Shown here: positions 1 through 7,900 of the stretch, piece after piece
Layout: the number at the start of each line of letters is the position of its first letter
How positions within the stretch are numbered: position 1 is the first letter of the stretch
Origin: a virus
Length of the DNA: 39,227 bases
Virus record (IMG/VR): IMGVR_UViG_3300042541_001181
Location: 1-39,227 of that record
Strand: one strand, 5' to 3'
Notes under the pieces: model-generated
Databases searched by the model: none
What the model saw: only the letters and a program-made list of their open reading frames with translations
Told to the model about the DNA's origin: nothing
Program-made: the position numbers and the translations under genes

Positions 1-151
1 TCTGAAAAAAACATCCATTAAAACGTACATTAATCCAAAATAAAGGGGTTTTTATGTCCGTTTATAGCCTAATTAATGTACGTTTTAACGGTAGACAGCG
101 GCACACATGACATCATGGGTAACTCTAAATTACCCTTCTGTCATTGATTTA
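1..151. repeat. Terminal direct repeat, left copy (contains integrase 3' tail)
   Basis: Bases 1-151 recur at 39077-39227 with one mismatch (A at 127, T at 39203). Bases 1-21 are the last six codons and stop of the integrase gene, so the repeat starts inside int and runs into the att-like region. The repeat is either the overlap of a circular assembly or the attL/attR pair of an integrated element. The mismatch is unexpected for a simple assembly overlap of a clonal genome. Confidence 0.95.
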
Positions 152-195
152 TATATGTTTTTTTACAAAACGTACATAAAAACGTACATTAATCC
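18..195. other. Probable attP region with four integrase arm-type sites
   Basis: The 11-mer AAAACGTACAT occurs at 20-30 (plus), 76-86 (minus), 167-177 (plus) and 179-189 (plus). The first two are the core of a perfect 17-bp inverted repeat (18-34 and 72-88) separated by 37 bp. The first and fourth copies extend to the shared 17-mer AAAACGTACATTAATCC. The cluster lies directly downstream of a tyrosine integrase with an N-terminal arm-binding domain. Repeated short arm sites flanking a core are what such enzymes bind in attP. Assignment as attP is inference; the core crossover sequence was not identified. Confidence 0.6.
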
Positions 196-201
196 GATTT
201 T

Positions 202-239
202 GCGTGGTAAAAAGTCGCATTGCGCGGTAAAAAGGCGCA
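202..239. repeat. Two near-identical 18-bp direct repeats
   Basis: GCGTGGTAAAAAGTCGCA (202-219) and GCGCGGTAAAAAGGCGCA (222-239) are tandem with a 20-bp period and two mismatches. They lie about 45-80 bp upstream of the secreted-protein gene at 283, so they could be regulator sites for that gene or accessory sites of the att region. A 20-bp period puts both on the same face of the helix. Confidence 0.6.
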
Positions 240-282
240 CACTAAATTTGTGTTTTTTACTCTTTATATATAGGAAAAACTA

Positions 283-519
283 ATGAAAACATTTATCGCA
301 CTATTACTAATCTCAACCTCAGCCCTTGCTTGTGACGATTACATGGAGCAACAAACTAATATCATGCAACAACAACTGTTCTCGCAACAGCGTCAGGCTC
401 AGGAACAAAGGCAAGCTGACTATACGGCTAATCTTAATGCTCAGGAACAAATGCGTCAGGAACGGTACAATACTTTCTCAACTAATATGATATTGTTAGA
501 TGGGCAGGATCGCCAATAA
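283..519 (+). CDS. Small secreted glutamine-rich protein (possible lysogenic-conversion gene)
   Basis: The 78-residue product begins with a clear signal peptide: MKT, a hydrophobic stretch (FIALLLISTSALA) and an AxA-type cleavage site before Cys17. A lipobox is not well matched, because Leu is at -2. The mature part is very rich in Gln, Arg and Glu (QQQLFSQQRQAQEQRQ), hydrophilic and probably helical. An AGGA ribosome-binding site lies 7 bases before the ATG. The gene stands alone on the plus strand between the att region and the convergent end of the late operon. That is the usual place for a moron expressed in the lysogen, perhaps acting in the periplasm or envelope. No family is recognised; function unknown. 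Confidence 0.75.
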   Translation: MKTFIALLLISTSALACDDYMEQQTNIMQQQLFSQQRQAQEQRQADYTANLNAQEQMRQERYNTFSTNMILLDGQDRQ

Positions 520-520
520 T

Positions 521-549
521 AAAAAACGGGAGTTATTTCGGTAACTCCC
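521..549 (-). terminator. Intrinsic terminator of the late operon
   Basis: Perfect 8-bp stem GGGAGTTA/TAACTCCC (528-535 and 542-549) with a 6-base loop. On the minus strand it is followed by C then six T-equivalents (521-526). It lies 13 bases beyond the stop of the last late gene. It also lies just past the convergent plus-strand gene at 283-519, but the plus-strand side lacks a T tract. Confidence 0.85.
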
Positions 550-561
550 TATTAGCGCAAA

Positions 562-2058
562 CTATTGTTGACTGCTTTCTTGATTCATTTGTTTGAGCAA
601 TAAGGAGCCTAGTAAGCCACTGGCCAACAAACTTGAGCTATTCTTTCGGAGTGGATCAAATGCTGCGAAACGGGAGCGTATTTTACTGGTATCATTTGTG
701 ACATCCCAGTTTTCTCCACTTCCTTGGTGCATTGTATGACCTTTATAACCTAGCTCCTTTACTCCATCCCATCCTGTATTTACCATTAATGAAAACGCTT
801 CATGAGGGGTGTTTATTGGTATATCTGAATTGTAATTTATAAAATCCACAATAGGCGTTCCATTTTCCATTGATGCAGTAGGTTTTGCTCTGTCATAGCC
901 ATCTGCGAAATGCTCCCAATCTTTCTGCCTCTGCGAAAAGAATTCTCTCGCATCTTCAAGGCTCTTAAATTCTTTTCTTTCTTGGCCTATCATCTTATAA
1001 GCTCTTTCACTTGGAAGCATAGAATTGCTTGCATATTTTCCAAGTAGATTTTTGTCGCTTTCCTTAAGTGCAGGCAAATTTAAAAAATCTTCTTTATCAA
1101 TTTTTAATGGAATAATTCCTGCTCCTGGTGGTTCTTGACGATAATTACTATATGTTGATGCTGTATGTGGTCTATTACTTGAATAAATACCTTCTCCATA
1201 AGCTGCACCATTTGACCTATTAGCGTGCATCCCTCCTATTTTTAACTCACCTCCTATTTGGTTCAAGACGGGTGTTCCATGAAACGAATCATACAAATAT
1301 TTAGACCTGCTCTCAGGACTTCCACCCTGTGCATTAGCATTATCTAAGTTATATCTTTGCAACTGTGGCGTTTCCATCTTTGCACCATTAGCTTCATATA
1401 AAGCCATTTCTTCTGGCGTCAATCCTTTTCCTGATAAGTGTTTGTTCAATAGCTCAAAATTGAGATTAGGGTTTATTTTTTCTCCATCAAAAACATTAGC
1501 TGAAATACTTTTTTCATTATTTAAATTAGCAAGAGAAGCTCTATGATGACCATCAGTTAAATAATACTTACCGTTCATCATAACTGCATTAACTGGGTCT
1601 TCAATATTATTAACGCCTTTAAGATTATTTAATGTAATGTTTTTTTGAGTAGGAACAATATCGGAAATATTGATCTGTTGAGGCTGATTAGTGCCAGAGA
1701 AATAATTGTCCGCTTTCAGTCTCGTATCTAATGGTATTTCTCCTAAACTATTGTTAAATACGTTCCCAGTTGGGATTTTTGGAACTGTTGATTTATTACT
1801 CGCCTCCAGTTCTTTTATTATTTTATTCATGGCTGGATTACTAAGCGAGCTTAACCCCATTGGCGCATTTAAAGCCGCAGCCGTACCCCAATCACGCATA
1901 GCTTCGGGCGATTTAAAGTCGGCATTGCTGGGAATTAATTGACCTACACCTTTTTGCAGTACGCTGGCAAAACTATCCATCCTTGGATTATTATTAAACA
2001 ACTGACCGTAATCTTGTCCGGCAGACTTTAGGTTATTGACGATCTCTTCAAGTGTCAT
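562..2058 (-). CDS. ParB-like plus PARP-like ADP-ribosyltransferase protein, probably virion-carried
   Basis: The 498-residue product is the last gene of the late operon, two bases after the transglycosylase gene. Residues about 115-190 look like a ParB/sulfiredoxin-fold domain, with the typical DGHHRAS at 169-175. Residues about 255-465 resemble an ADP-ribosyltransferase of the PARP-like group: HGT at 260-262, YGEGIYSSNRPHTASTYS at 287-304 (compare the PARP pattern GxGIYFA...S..Y), and a C-terminal KIRSRFAAFDP stretch often seen at the end of phage-associated ART domains. A hydrophobic tail (SSLLASGLLGSLLL, about 475-488) ends the protein. Fusion of such domains is known from polyvalent proteins of phages and conjugative elements. 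Position after the ejection genes suggests delivery with the DNA, as for T4 Alt. This is inference: the third catalytic Glu is not assigned with certainty. Confidence 0.7.
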   Translation of the reverse strand: MTLEEIVNNLKSAGQDYGQLFNNNPRMDSFASVLQKGVGQLIPSNADFKSPEAMRDWGTAAALNAPMGLSSLSNPAMNKIIKELEASNKSTVPKIPTGNVFNNSLGEIPLDTRLKADNYFSGTNQPQQINISDIVPTQKNITLNNLKGVNNIEDPVNAVMMNGKYYLTDGHHRASLANLNNEKSISANVFDGEKINPNLNFELLNKHLSGKGLTPEEMALYEANGAKMETPQLQRYNLDNANAQGGSPESRSKYLYDSFHGTPVLNQIGGELKIGGMHANRSNGAAYGEGIYSSNRPHTASTYSNYRQEPPGAGIIPLKIDKEDFLNLPALKESDKNLLGKYASNSMLPSERAYKMIGQERKEFKSLEDAREFFSQRQKDWEHFADGYDRAKPTASMENGTPIVDFINYNSDIPINTPHEAFSLMVNTGWDGVKELGYKGHTMHQGSGENWDVTNDTSKIRSRFAAFDPLRKNSSSLLASGLLGSLLLKQMNQESSQQ

Positions 2059-2059
2059 A

Positions 2060-4153
2060 TTAGTTGCCTTGATAGCCGATAGAAGTATCCAGTAATAACT
2101 TAATTAAGTTATCAGCCTGTTTTCCACTCCATCCTGATATACCTTGCCTTTCATTAGGCAATCTCATCAGTTGCGCTGCTTTTTTAGGATTTAACATAGC
2201 ATCAGCAAGTGACTGTCTTAGTGATAGTTCAGCCGGAGCATTAGCAAACTGACTAACTGCTTTTGCACCTGGTATTTTGCTCAATAAATTACCAGCTATT
2301 CCAAATCCACCAGTGGAATCAACCATATCATTAAATATCAAGTTTTGTGCTGTATTGCTATTAGGGCCACGTCCGAGAGTATCGGCTTTTCTTACCCTAG
2401 CCATATCATTAGTGATTCGATCAAGCAGCTTTAGTTGTGGCTTTGTCATCGTATTAGCAAGGGTTGCATTTTTCCTACCTGTAGCCGCTACCGCTGTTTT
2501 ATCACCTGACTTAATAGCTCTTGCTAACTGCGTGACTGTTTCCATGCTGTCATTGCCGCCATAATTACTAAGTGCTGGCTTGGCCTTGTCGTATAAGTAA
2601 CTTCCTATTTCAGCCCTATTGACACGCCCAGAAGCGTCCTTGTATGCCTTTTGTGCCACCGCATAATCAGGAGCAACAGCTTCCCTCCATGTCTCAAATG
2701 CGTTTCTTGTTCCTTTCATCGCTGCGCCCTCTACAGCAGAAAGAGGGTTCTTGGGATCAGAGATCATAGAATCTAAGCCTAACTTCAAATGGTGTAAGTT
2801 ATCGCCACTTATATCAGGCAATAAATTACCAGCATCATCATAAAGATTAGGGAGTGTTTTACCATTTTCTGCCGCTATTGCTTGTGCCTTGTTCCAAGAT
2901 GCTTTCATAGATGGGCGCTTCATTAGCCCTGCAAAGGTATCATCAAGTGGTATTGTTCCTAATTTTGCTAGGTCATACAGTGGCCCTGTTTTTAACGCTC
3001 GTTTATTGGCTAATAGTCCAGCATCAGGCGCTAATGCACTTAATGAGTAATCTCTAGCGGCTGCGTTCTGCGCTCTTCTAAATGCGTAGGCTTCAGGATT
3101 AGCCGCTTCTGCTGATCGTTGTAGTGCCGCTAAACCACCGCTATCTGCAACTTCTGCAACCGTTGGCATAGAACCTTTTACCAAATTATTGTTACCTTCA
3201 AGCCTTGCTAATAGATCATCTAAATTTACACTGCCTGGACTTGCCCCATCACCTTTATTGATTGCATTACGCAATATTCTGCCCATGACAATATCACGGC
3301 CTTTTTCTGTGTAAGGTTGCGTTACTTTTCCAAGTACGCCTAAAAGATTACTTGCATATTTGCCAGCCACCCCTAATGCGCCACCTTCTGCCCCTGCTGT
3401 TAATCTATTTTTTAAGCCGCCTTCTGTCGTTAATGCTGAATAGGCCGCACCTGTTCCAGCTAATGCAGGATAAGTCATAGGTGATAATATAAGTGGCAAT
3501 CCAGATGCAACTGACCCAACAAGCTCACCAGCCATAGACGCGCCTGTAGGTGGCGCTTTTCGGTCAATTTCTGATGTATCCCCAAGAAAATCATTACCGA
3601 ATAACTGAGTTATAGCATTGGCGGCATGTGCCATAGGCTTACCAATTCCCTCAACAAACGTCATTGGAGGTAGCTGTCCAACTGCTGGTTGCGTAGGTGT
3701 TTCTATGCCCAAAACTTTAAGCTGATCTGGGGTTAATTCTTTAAGTGATTTAACTTGTGGCATCCAGCTACCTTCTTTTGATATAGGTTTTCCAGAAGAA
3801 ACTGAGCTTGGCCCGTCATGATAGGCAGAATATGCTCTATCTTTACCAAACCTATCCTGCTGTTGTTTATAGTATCTTGCGCCTCCGCTTATATTAATTT
3901 CAGGATTAAATCGTTGGTCAGGATTGATTCCTGAATCAACAGCGGCTGCATGACTTAACTGCATAACTCCTTGTGGCCCAGTAGGAGAAACTGCATTTGG
4001 ATTAAGGCTTGATTCATGGATAGCTACTTGTTTAATTACTCTTGGATCAAGCCCAGTATCATTAGAGGCAGACTGTATTGCATTATCTATTCTGGTATGG
4101 GGTTGTAAGCCCAACTTAACTATTTCCTCATTAGTTAATTCTTTAAGCGCCAT
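2060..4153 (-). CDS. Ejection/internal virion protein with N-terminal lytic transglycosylase domain
   Basis: The 697-residue product has an SLT-type (GH23-like) domain at residues about 20-115. The motif HESSLNPNAVSPTGPQGVMQ carries the expected catalytic Glu47, and ARYY and AYHDG follow near 93-113. Such domains let internal virion proteins open the peptidoglycan during DNA entry. Residues 205-265 are small-residue-rich and hydrophobic, perhaps membrane-inserting; the rest is alpha-helical and low in recognisable motifs. The N-terminal LKELTNEEIVKLGL is echoed at 137-150 (LKELTPDQLKVLGI), so a short segment flanks the enzyme domain on both sides. The gene lies between another ejection-type gene and the ADP-ribosyltransferase gene. 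Confidence 0.85.
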   Translation of the reverse strand: MALKELTNEEIVKLGLQPHTRIDNAIQSASNDTGLDPRVIKQVAIHESSLNPNAVSPTGPQGVMQLSHAAAVDSGINPDQRFNPEINISGGARYYKQQQDRFGKDRAYSAYHDGPSSVSSGKPISKEGSWMPQVKSLKELTPDQLKVLGIETPTQPAVGQLPPMTFVEGIGKPMAHAANAITQLFGNDFLGDTSEIDRKAPPTGASMAGELVGSVASGLPLILSPMTYPALAGTGAAYSALTTEGGLKNRLTAGAEGGALGVAGKYASNLLGVLGKVTQPYTEKGRDIVMGRILRNAINKGDGASPGSVNLDDLLARLEGNNNLVKGSMPTVAEVADSGGLAALQRSAEAANPEAYAFRRAQNAAARDYSLSALAPDAGLLANKRALKTGPLYDLAKLGTIPLDDTFAGLMKRPSMKASWNKAQAIAAENGKTLPNLYDDAGNLLPDISGDNLHHLKLGLDSMISDPKNPLSAVEGAAMKGTRNAFETWREAVAPDYAVAQKAYKDASGRVNRAEIGSYLYDKAKPALSNYGGNDSMETVTQLARAIKSGDKTAVAATGRKNATLANTMTKPQLKLLDRITNDMARVRKADTLGRGPNSNTAQNLIFNDMVDSTGGFGIAGNLLSKIPGAKAVSQFANAPAELSLRQSLADAMLNPKKAAQLMRLPNERQGISGWSGKQADNLIKLLLDTSIGYQGN

Positions 4154-4155
4154 AG

Positions 4156-5427
4156 CTATTGCTCCACATAATATTTTCCATCTTCACCAATATGGATAGA
4201 TAGGCCGTCTTTTATAATGGTATGAATAATTTTAGGTTGTATTGTTTTTGACGTGCCAGCCGGAGCTTGTGAACCAGCTATGCCTTCAGCCACTCTTCTT
4301 CTTTCTGCCTTACGCATAACTTCTTCTTTGCTATCGCCAGGCTCAGGCCAGTATATTCTTAACTTTGTGCTATATTCACTAGGCGCAATAGATGCACCTG
4401 ACTCATCACGCAAGTTTTTCTCAGCCCATGTTTTCTTGATGTTGTTATAAGCCTTTTGTCCATCGGGTATTAAACTAGAGCCAACTGTTGATATAAGTGG
4501 GTTATCTGAACCTTGAATAGCCTCACCTAGCTTTGCTTTAACAATAGTTGAGCTTGTAATGGGTGCAGATGGATCAAAACCAGTGCCAATAAGTTCATCA
4601 TATTGCTTGTTTATCTCATTTGAAAGCCTTGAGTTTCCTAATGATTTTACTTGTTCAGCGGTAGGATTTTGAGTCTTTGTTTCTCCTGTAAAGTTATTTG
4701 TTTCGGTTTTTATTCCTGATGTAGTATCTATAGTATTAGTAATTTTTTCAGGTGCTGTCTTTACAACATCTACCTTACCATGACTGTTTATTTGAACGAT
4801 TGACTTTGGGGGGAAGGCTCCACCGAGTCCTTCATCATCTTGTCCACTGCCAACGATAATAGGTTTGTCATAGGAAGTCTGATCTAGGAAGGCACGATAT
4901 GGATCGCCTACAGGGACTACTTCATTATTTGGCCCAAAGATATTTTGCTGCCTCATTAATGGATCGCCTTTAACTCCACCAGTCCAAGGTTGAGCCTGTG
5001 TTCTTGGCTTGTTTTGTTCAGCCATCATAGATAAGCCATGTATAGCCATACTAGGGTCAGGATTAGCCGCTAATCTAGCTGCAAATTCTCTATCAGGCAT
5101 ATCGCCTCTTAGATACCCAGTACCCGGCAAGCCATTCGCTAATACTGGATCAGCACTATCAACACCCATTACTGGACGAGTACCGATCAACTGCCTCATC
5201 TGCTCAGTCGCATCAGCTTGCTGTTTCTCTTTCCTGCGTCCGGCTGAGATAGCCGCTAACTCGCTGAGGCTAGGCATTTCTGGCTTAGCAACTTGAGCTA
5301 CCGGCTGTTGATTAGAGTTCATAAGGAAACTTAACATCTGCCCGAGTCCAGCACTGCTATTGTCCTGTGCAACTGGTCGCGGCTGAACGATATTGCCACT
5401 CAGCATCTCTGCTATTGAAAATCCCAT
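4156..5427 (-). CDS. Probable internal virion/DNA ejection protein
   Basis: The 423-residue product is polar and Gln/Pro/Ser-rich in the N-terminal half, probably disordered. The C-terminal third has the pattern RDESGASIAPSEY followed by WPEPGDSKEEVMRKAERR. An ESGA-I...E....P.PGDS...V..KA..R arrangement is familiar from long internal virion proteins of podovirus-like phages. The start codon overlaps the stop of the preceding gene by one base (TAATG), indicating coupled translation. It lies next to the transglycosylase gene, and three adjacent genes look like one ejection set. Function is inferred from context and the C-terminal motif. Confidence 0.6.
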   Translation of the reverse strand: MGFSIAEMLSGNIVQPRPVAQDNSSAGLGQMLSFLMNSNQQPVAQVAKPEMPSLSELAAISAGRRKEKQQADATEQMRQLIGTRPVMGVDSADPVLANGLPGTGYLRGDMPDREFAARLAANPDPSMAIHGLSMMAEQNKPRTQAQPWTGGVKGDPLMRQQNIFGPNNEVVPVGDPYRAFLDQTSYDKPIIVGSGQDDEGLGGAFPPKSIVQINSHGKVDVVKTAPEKITNTIDTTSGIKTETNNFTGETKTQNPTAEQVKSLGNSRLSNEINKQYDELIGTGFDPSAPITSSTIVKAKLGEAIQGSDNPLISTVGSSLIPDGQKAYNNIKKTWAEKNLRDESGASIAPSEYSTKLRIYWPEPGDSKEEVMRKAERRRVAEGIAGSQAPAGTSKTIQPKIIHTIIKDGLSIHIGEDGKYYVEQ

Positions 5428-5945
5428 TAGCCACCTCCAGAAAGCATTCTAAGTAAAGTATCCCATGTTGCATTTGGATGAACTGCACCAGGCATTTTAG
5501 GCATTTGAAATACGCCAGCAGCACTCATTGGTTGTCTTTGTGGTTGCTGTTGATTTTGACCTTGCATAACCTGTTGCATCATCTGCCCATACATGGGGTC
5601 ATTAGGTTGTCCTGCAACCAAGCCAGCAGAAGTATCTTGTGGGGTAGCCCACTTCTCCCATTTCTTACCACCGCCACCACTACCCATGCTAGGAGGCGCA
5701 GAGCCAGCCCCTATTGTCGATGACATCATTGGATTGGTAGACGTTGGTGATCCAGTGAGGGCTTGGTTTAAGGAGTTTTGTGGTAATTTTGCGCCAGGCA
5801 CAGGCCCCGACATTGCGCTATTAGCACCACCCATTTTACTGCTGCCCTTACTTAATAAATCCATTAATCCACCGCCACTTGCTCCAGCCGATCCTGCTCC
5901 ACTCTTAAATAATCCAGACAACATTGGTATTAATTGTTCCCACAT
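5427..5945 (-). CDS. Small Gly/Met/Gln-rich virion-associated protein
   Basis: The 172-residue product starts with an amphipathic helix (MWEQLIPMLSGLFKSG) followed by low-complexity Gly/Ser/Pro and Met/Gln-rich sequence (GQMMQQVMQGQNQQQPQRQP). It has no enzyme motif. It sits in the ejection cluster and its stop overlaps the next start (TAATG). Low-complexity proteins with a short amphipathic start are common in the equivalent place in podovirus genomes and are thought to be injected or internal. The family is not recognised. Confidence 0.55.
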   Translation of the reverse strand: MWEQLIPMLSGLFKSGAGSAGASGGGLMDLLSKGSSKMGGANSAMSGPVPGAKLPQNSLNQALTGSPTSTNPMMSSTIGAGSAPPSMGSGGGGKKWEKWATPQDTSAGLVAGQPNDPMYGQMMQQVMQGQNQQQPQRQPMSAAGVFQMPKMPGAVHPNATWDTLLRMLSGGG

Positions 5946-5948
5946 AAC

Positions 5949-6404
5949 TTACACCTTGTATTGCGTTGAGCCATCAGCACCGTACCATTCTTCGCCAGCG
6001 CTAGAAGGTAGAGTGCCATTGATGTATTTTTGAACTGAATAAAAGGTAGCGCCAGCTTTACCAAAAACACCACCATGCCATGAGGTAGGTAGTATCCTGA
6101 TAGGCATCATTGAACCTTCCATCTCTGAGCTATAAAACTGACCATTATTTTCAAAGACTACATCGCCAGAATTGAAAACCTCATAACTATCCATATTCGG
6201 ATGAACATGCAGTTTTATTTCAGTATTAGGCGGCACATGAATCAACTGAACTTGATAGACATCACTTCGATAGACATTAAAAAGTGTGACTGTTTTTCCT
6301 AGATCATCTTTATAGGTATAAATTGGATCATCAAGGGGTATATTTAGCGGTCTACCATTACTGAACCACCAATTCAGAAAGCTAGTTAAGTCATCGTAGA
6401 TCAT
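5949..6404 (-). CDS. Cupin-like protein in the ejection gene set
   Basis: The 151-residue product has a single cupin-type beta-barrel signature. VPPNTEIKLHVHPNMDSYEVFNSGDVVFENNG (residues about 58-89) matches cupin motif 1 with HxH metal ligands and the downstream Glu, and ILPTSWHGGVF (about 104-114) matches motif 2 with the third His. Cupins bind small ligands or metals and many are enzymes, but the substrate cannot be told here. The start overlaps the stop of the preceding gene (ATGA). A metal-binding cupin inside a late structural operon is unusual. It could be a virion component or an enzyme acting on the cell envelope or host metabolites. Confidence 0.65.
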   Translation of the reverse strand: MIYDDLTSFLNWWFSNGRPLNIPLDDPIYTYKDDLGKTVTLFNVYRSDVYQVQLIHVPPNTEIKLHVHPNMDSYEVFNSGDVVFENNGQFYSSEMEGSMMPIRILPTSWHGGVFGKAGATFYSVQKYINGTLPSSAGEEWYGADGSTQYKV

Positions 6405-7240
6405 TTTCCACCACCAGCGCCCATACCCATCGCACTACTATTACCAGAACTGCTGCCTGAACTAAGTACAGTCGGTGAACCAATAGAATTAGCATAATTG
6501 CTCATGTTTTGCCAAGGCATCATGCCGGGTGCAAATGATCCCATGCCTAGATTTTGCATGTTCTGCCCTTGCCCTAATGCACCAGTCTGTACACCTTGTT
6601 GAGCGCCCAACATGCCTGACATCATTTGCTGACGTGCAAGAGTTCCTTGGTCTGCCTGTTGAGCAATTCCTAGTTTATTCTGTAGGTCTTTATCAAACGT
6701 GTTGTAACCCGTATCTGCAAGATTCTTTTGCAGATTACTGTTAATGTCGTACATACCTTGTGATGTTGCGACACCATGCCTTGAACCACCCGACATACCA
6801 GAAGCCGCAGCCCTTGAGTCAAGGTTAGCCAGCATGTTATCGGTAGCACGATTGGCATCTGCCGTATAACCAGCCTTCATTGCATCCGCATAGTTGTTGC
6901 CATTACCGCCCATCATCTGACCATAGATGTTTTGCGTATTGGTAGGACTATTTAAAGACTGTTGAAGTGAATTAGACAAGGCATTAGCATTATCCATACC
7001 CTGATAAACACCACCATTTAACTGGCTCTGCCACTCCGGCATTGCCGACTGATTGGTTTGATTGATGTAATTTTGCACACCTGGCGTTTGTGCATTTATT
7101 GCATTACCAGTATTACCAAACGTTCCTGCTGCTGCTTTATACATTTTGGTAAGCGCATCAGACTGCCATTTTGGTATTCTCTGATTAAAATTACTTTGAT
7201 TATTTGCACTACTTTCACTATAATTTCCACCACCTGACAT
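6401..7240 (-). CDS. Asn/Gln/Gly-rich internal virion protein
   Basis: The 279-residue product is rich in Asn, Gln, Gly, Ala and Met, with Gly/Ser-rich termini. It opens with a motif common in such proteins (RIPKWQSDALTKMYKAA, about residues 22-38). No catalytic residues are seen. The middle (about 110-200) reads as helical (ATDNMLANLDSRAAASGMSGG). It has a good AGGAG ribosome site 8 bases before the ATG and starts the run of ejection-type genes after the acetyltransferase-like gene. The best call is an internal or ejected structural protein by context; the family name is not certain. Confidence 0.55.
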   Translation of the reverse strand: MSGGGNYSESSANNQSNFNQRIPKWQSDALTKMYKAAAGTFGNTGNAINAQTPGVQNYINQTNQSAMPEWQSQLNGGVYQGMDNANALSNSLQQSLNSPTNTQNIYGQMMGGNGNNYADAMKAGYTADANRATDNMLANLDSRAAASGMSGGSRHGVATSQGMYDINSNLQKNLADTGYNTFDKDLQNKLGIAQQADQGTLARQQMMSGMLGAQQGVQTGALGQGQNMQNLGMGSFAPGMMPWQNMSNYANSIGSPTVLSSGSSSGNSSAMGMGAGGGK

Positions 7241-7241
7241 G

Positions 7242-7670
7242 CTATTCTCCTAATTTATTGAGTGATTTACCTGTTACTACATATTTCTGTGTCATACCGT
7301 AACGGTTCCATAATCGGATGATTGACTCACGACCGGAACCCTCAAGATAAGTTGCACCATTTTGTCGAATAATGTCCTCAAATTGCCCCCAAGTATTACG
7401 ATTAGAAACACACTTGCCACCAATAGCAACCACAAAAGCCACACGGTTAGTGGGTCGATTGAAGTACGATACAACCAAAGCACCATGTACTTTCTCATTC
7501 TCGTCAGTGGCAATAATCAGTTGCCAGTTGCCTTGTGTTAGCATGACTTTGATCTCTGCTGTATCATAGTCACCAGCTGAATAGGACAAGGCCGACTCGA
7601 TAAAGTGTTCTACATAGGGCCATGTTTGATTGACGTAATTAGTATGAATTGCCTGTACTTTTAAACTCAT
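7242..7670 (-). CDS. GNAT-fold acetyltransferase-like protein
   Basis: The 142-residue product resembles GNAT-like proteins found among late genes of T7-like and related phages. It has helix 1 (NYVNQTWPYVEHFIESAL), a beta-hairpin region (WQLIIATDENEKVHGALVVSYF), and a late strand and helix ending with LWNRYGMTQ. The acetyl-CoA pyrophosphate loop (Q/RxxGxG/A) is not clear, so enzymatic activity is uncertain. I chose the ATG at 7670 because it overlaps the upstream stop as ATGA; the ATG at 7685 has no ribosome site. The gene lies between small tail-associated genes and the ejection cluster. Confidence 0.6.
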   Translation of the reverse strand: MSLKVQAIHTNYVNQTWPYVEHFIESALSYSAGDYDTAEIKVMLTQGNWQLIIATDENEKVHGALVVSYFNRPTNRVAFVVAIGGKCVSNRNTWGQFEDIIRQNGATYLEGSGRESIIRLWNRYGMTQKYVVTGKSLNKLGE

Positions 7671-7900
7671 CCTAGTAACGTCCATACACCAGTTGTTTTA
7701 TAAATCCACGCACCCTCATCGGTGATGGTTGGTAAGATAATATTCTTGAAGTAATAGACTTTACCTACCACAGGACGTGCTGGTAGTGCGGTTAGCATTT
7801 CTAAGTTACCCAGTTGCAGTGACTTGTTTTCAAGTGCTGATAGCTGTCTAAACAGGTATTCAGTCAGTTGAGTATCGGTGTTAGCTGGGGGTTGTTCCAT
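7667..7900 (-). CDS. Small tail/neck-associated protein, unknown
   Basis: The 77-residue product has an N-terminal predicted helix (DTQLTEYLFRQLSALENKSLQLG) with heptad-like Leu spacing. A beta-rich C-terminal part follows (ARPVVGKVYYFKNIILPTITDEGAWIYKTTGVWTLLG). A coiled-coil plus small beta domain is compatible with a trimeric tail needle or plug component, but this is only a shape argument. Start and stop overlap neighbours (TAATG at 7900, ATGA at 7670), so it is translated in the same chain as the tail hub gene. Confidence 0.55.
   Translation of the reverse strand: MEQPPANTDTQLTEYLFRQLSALENKSLQLGNLEMLTALPARPVVGKVYYFKNIILPTITDEGAWIYKTTGVWTLLG

Noticed and set aside
7242-7685. Upstream ATG at 7685 for the acetyltransferase-like gene
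   Set aside because: No ribosome site, and the ATGA overlap at 7670 fits the pattern of the operon.
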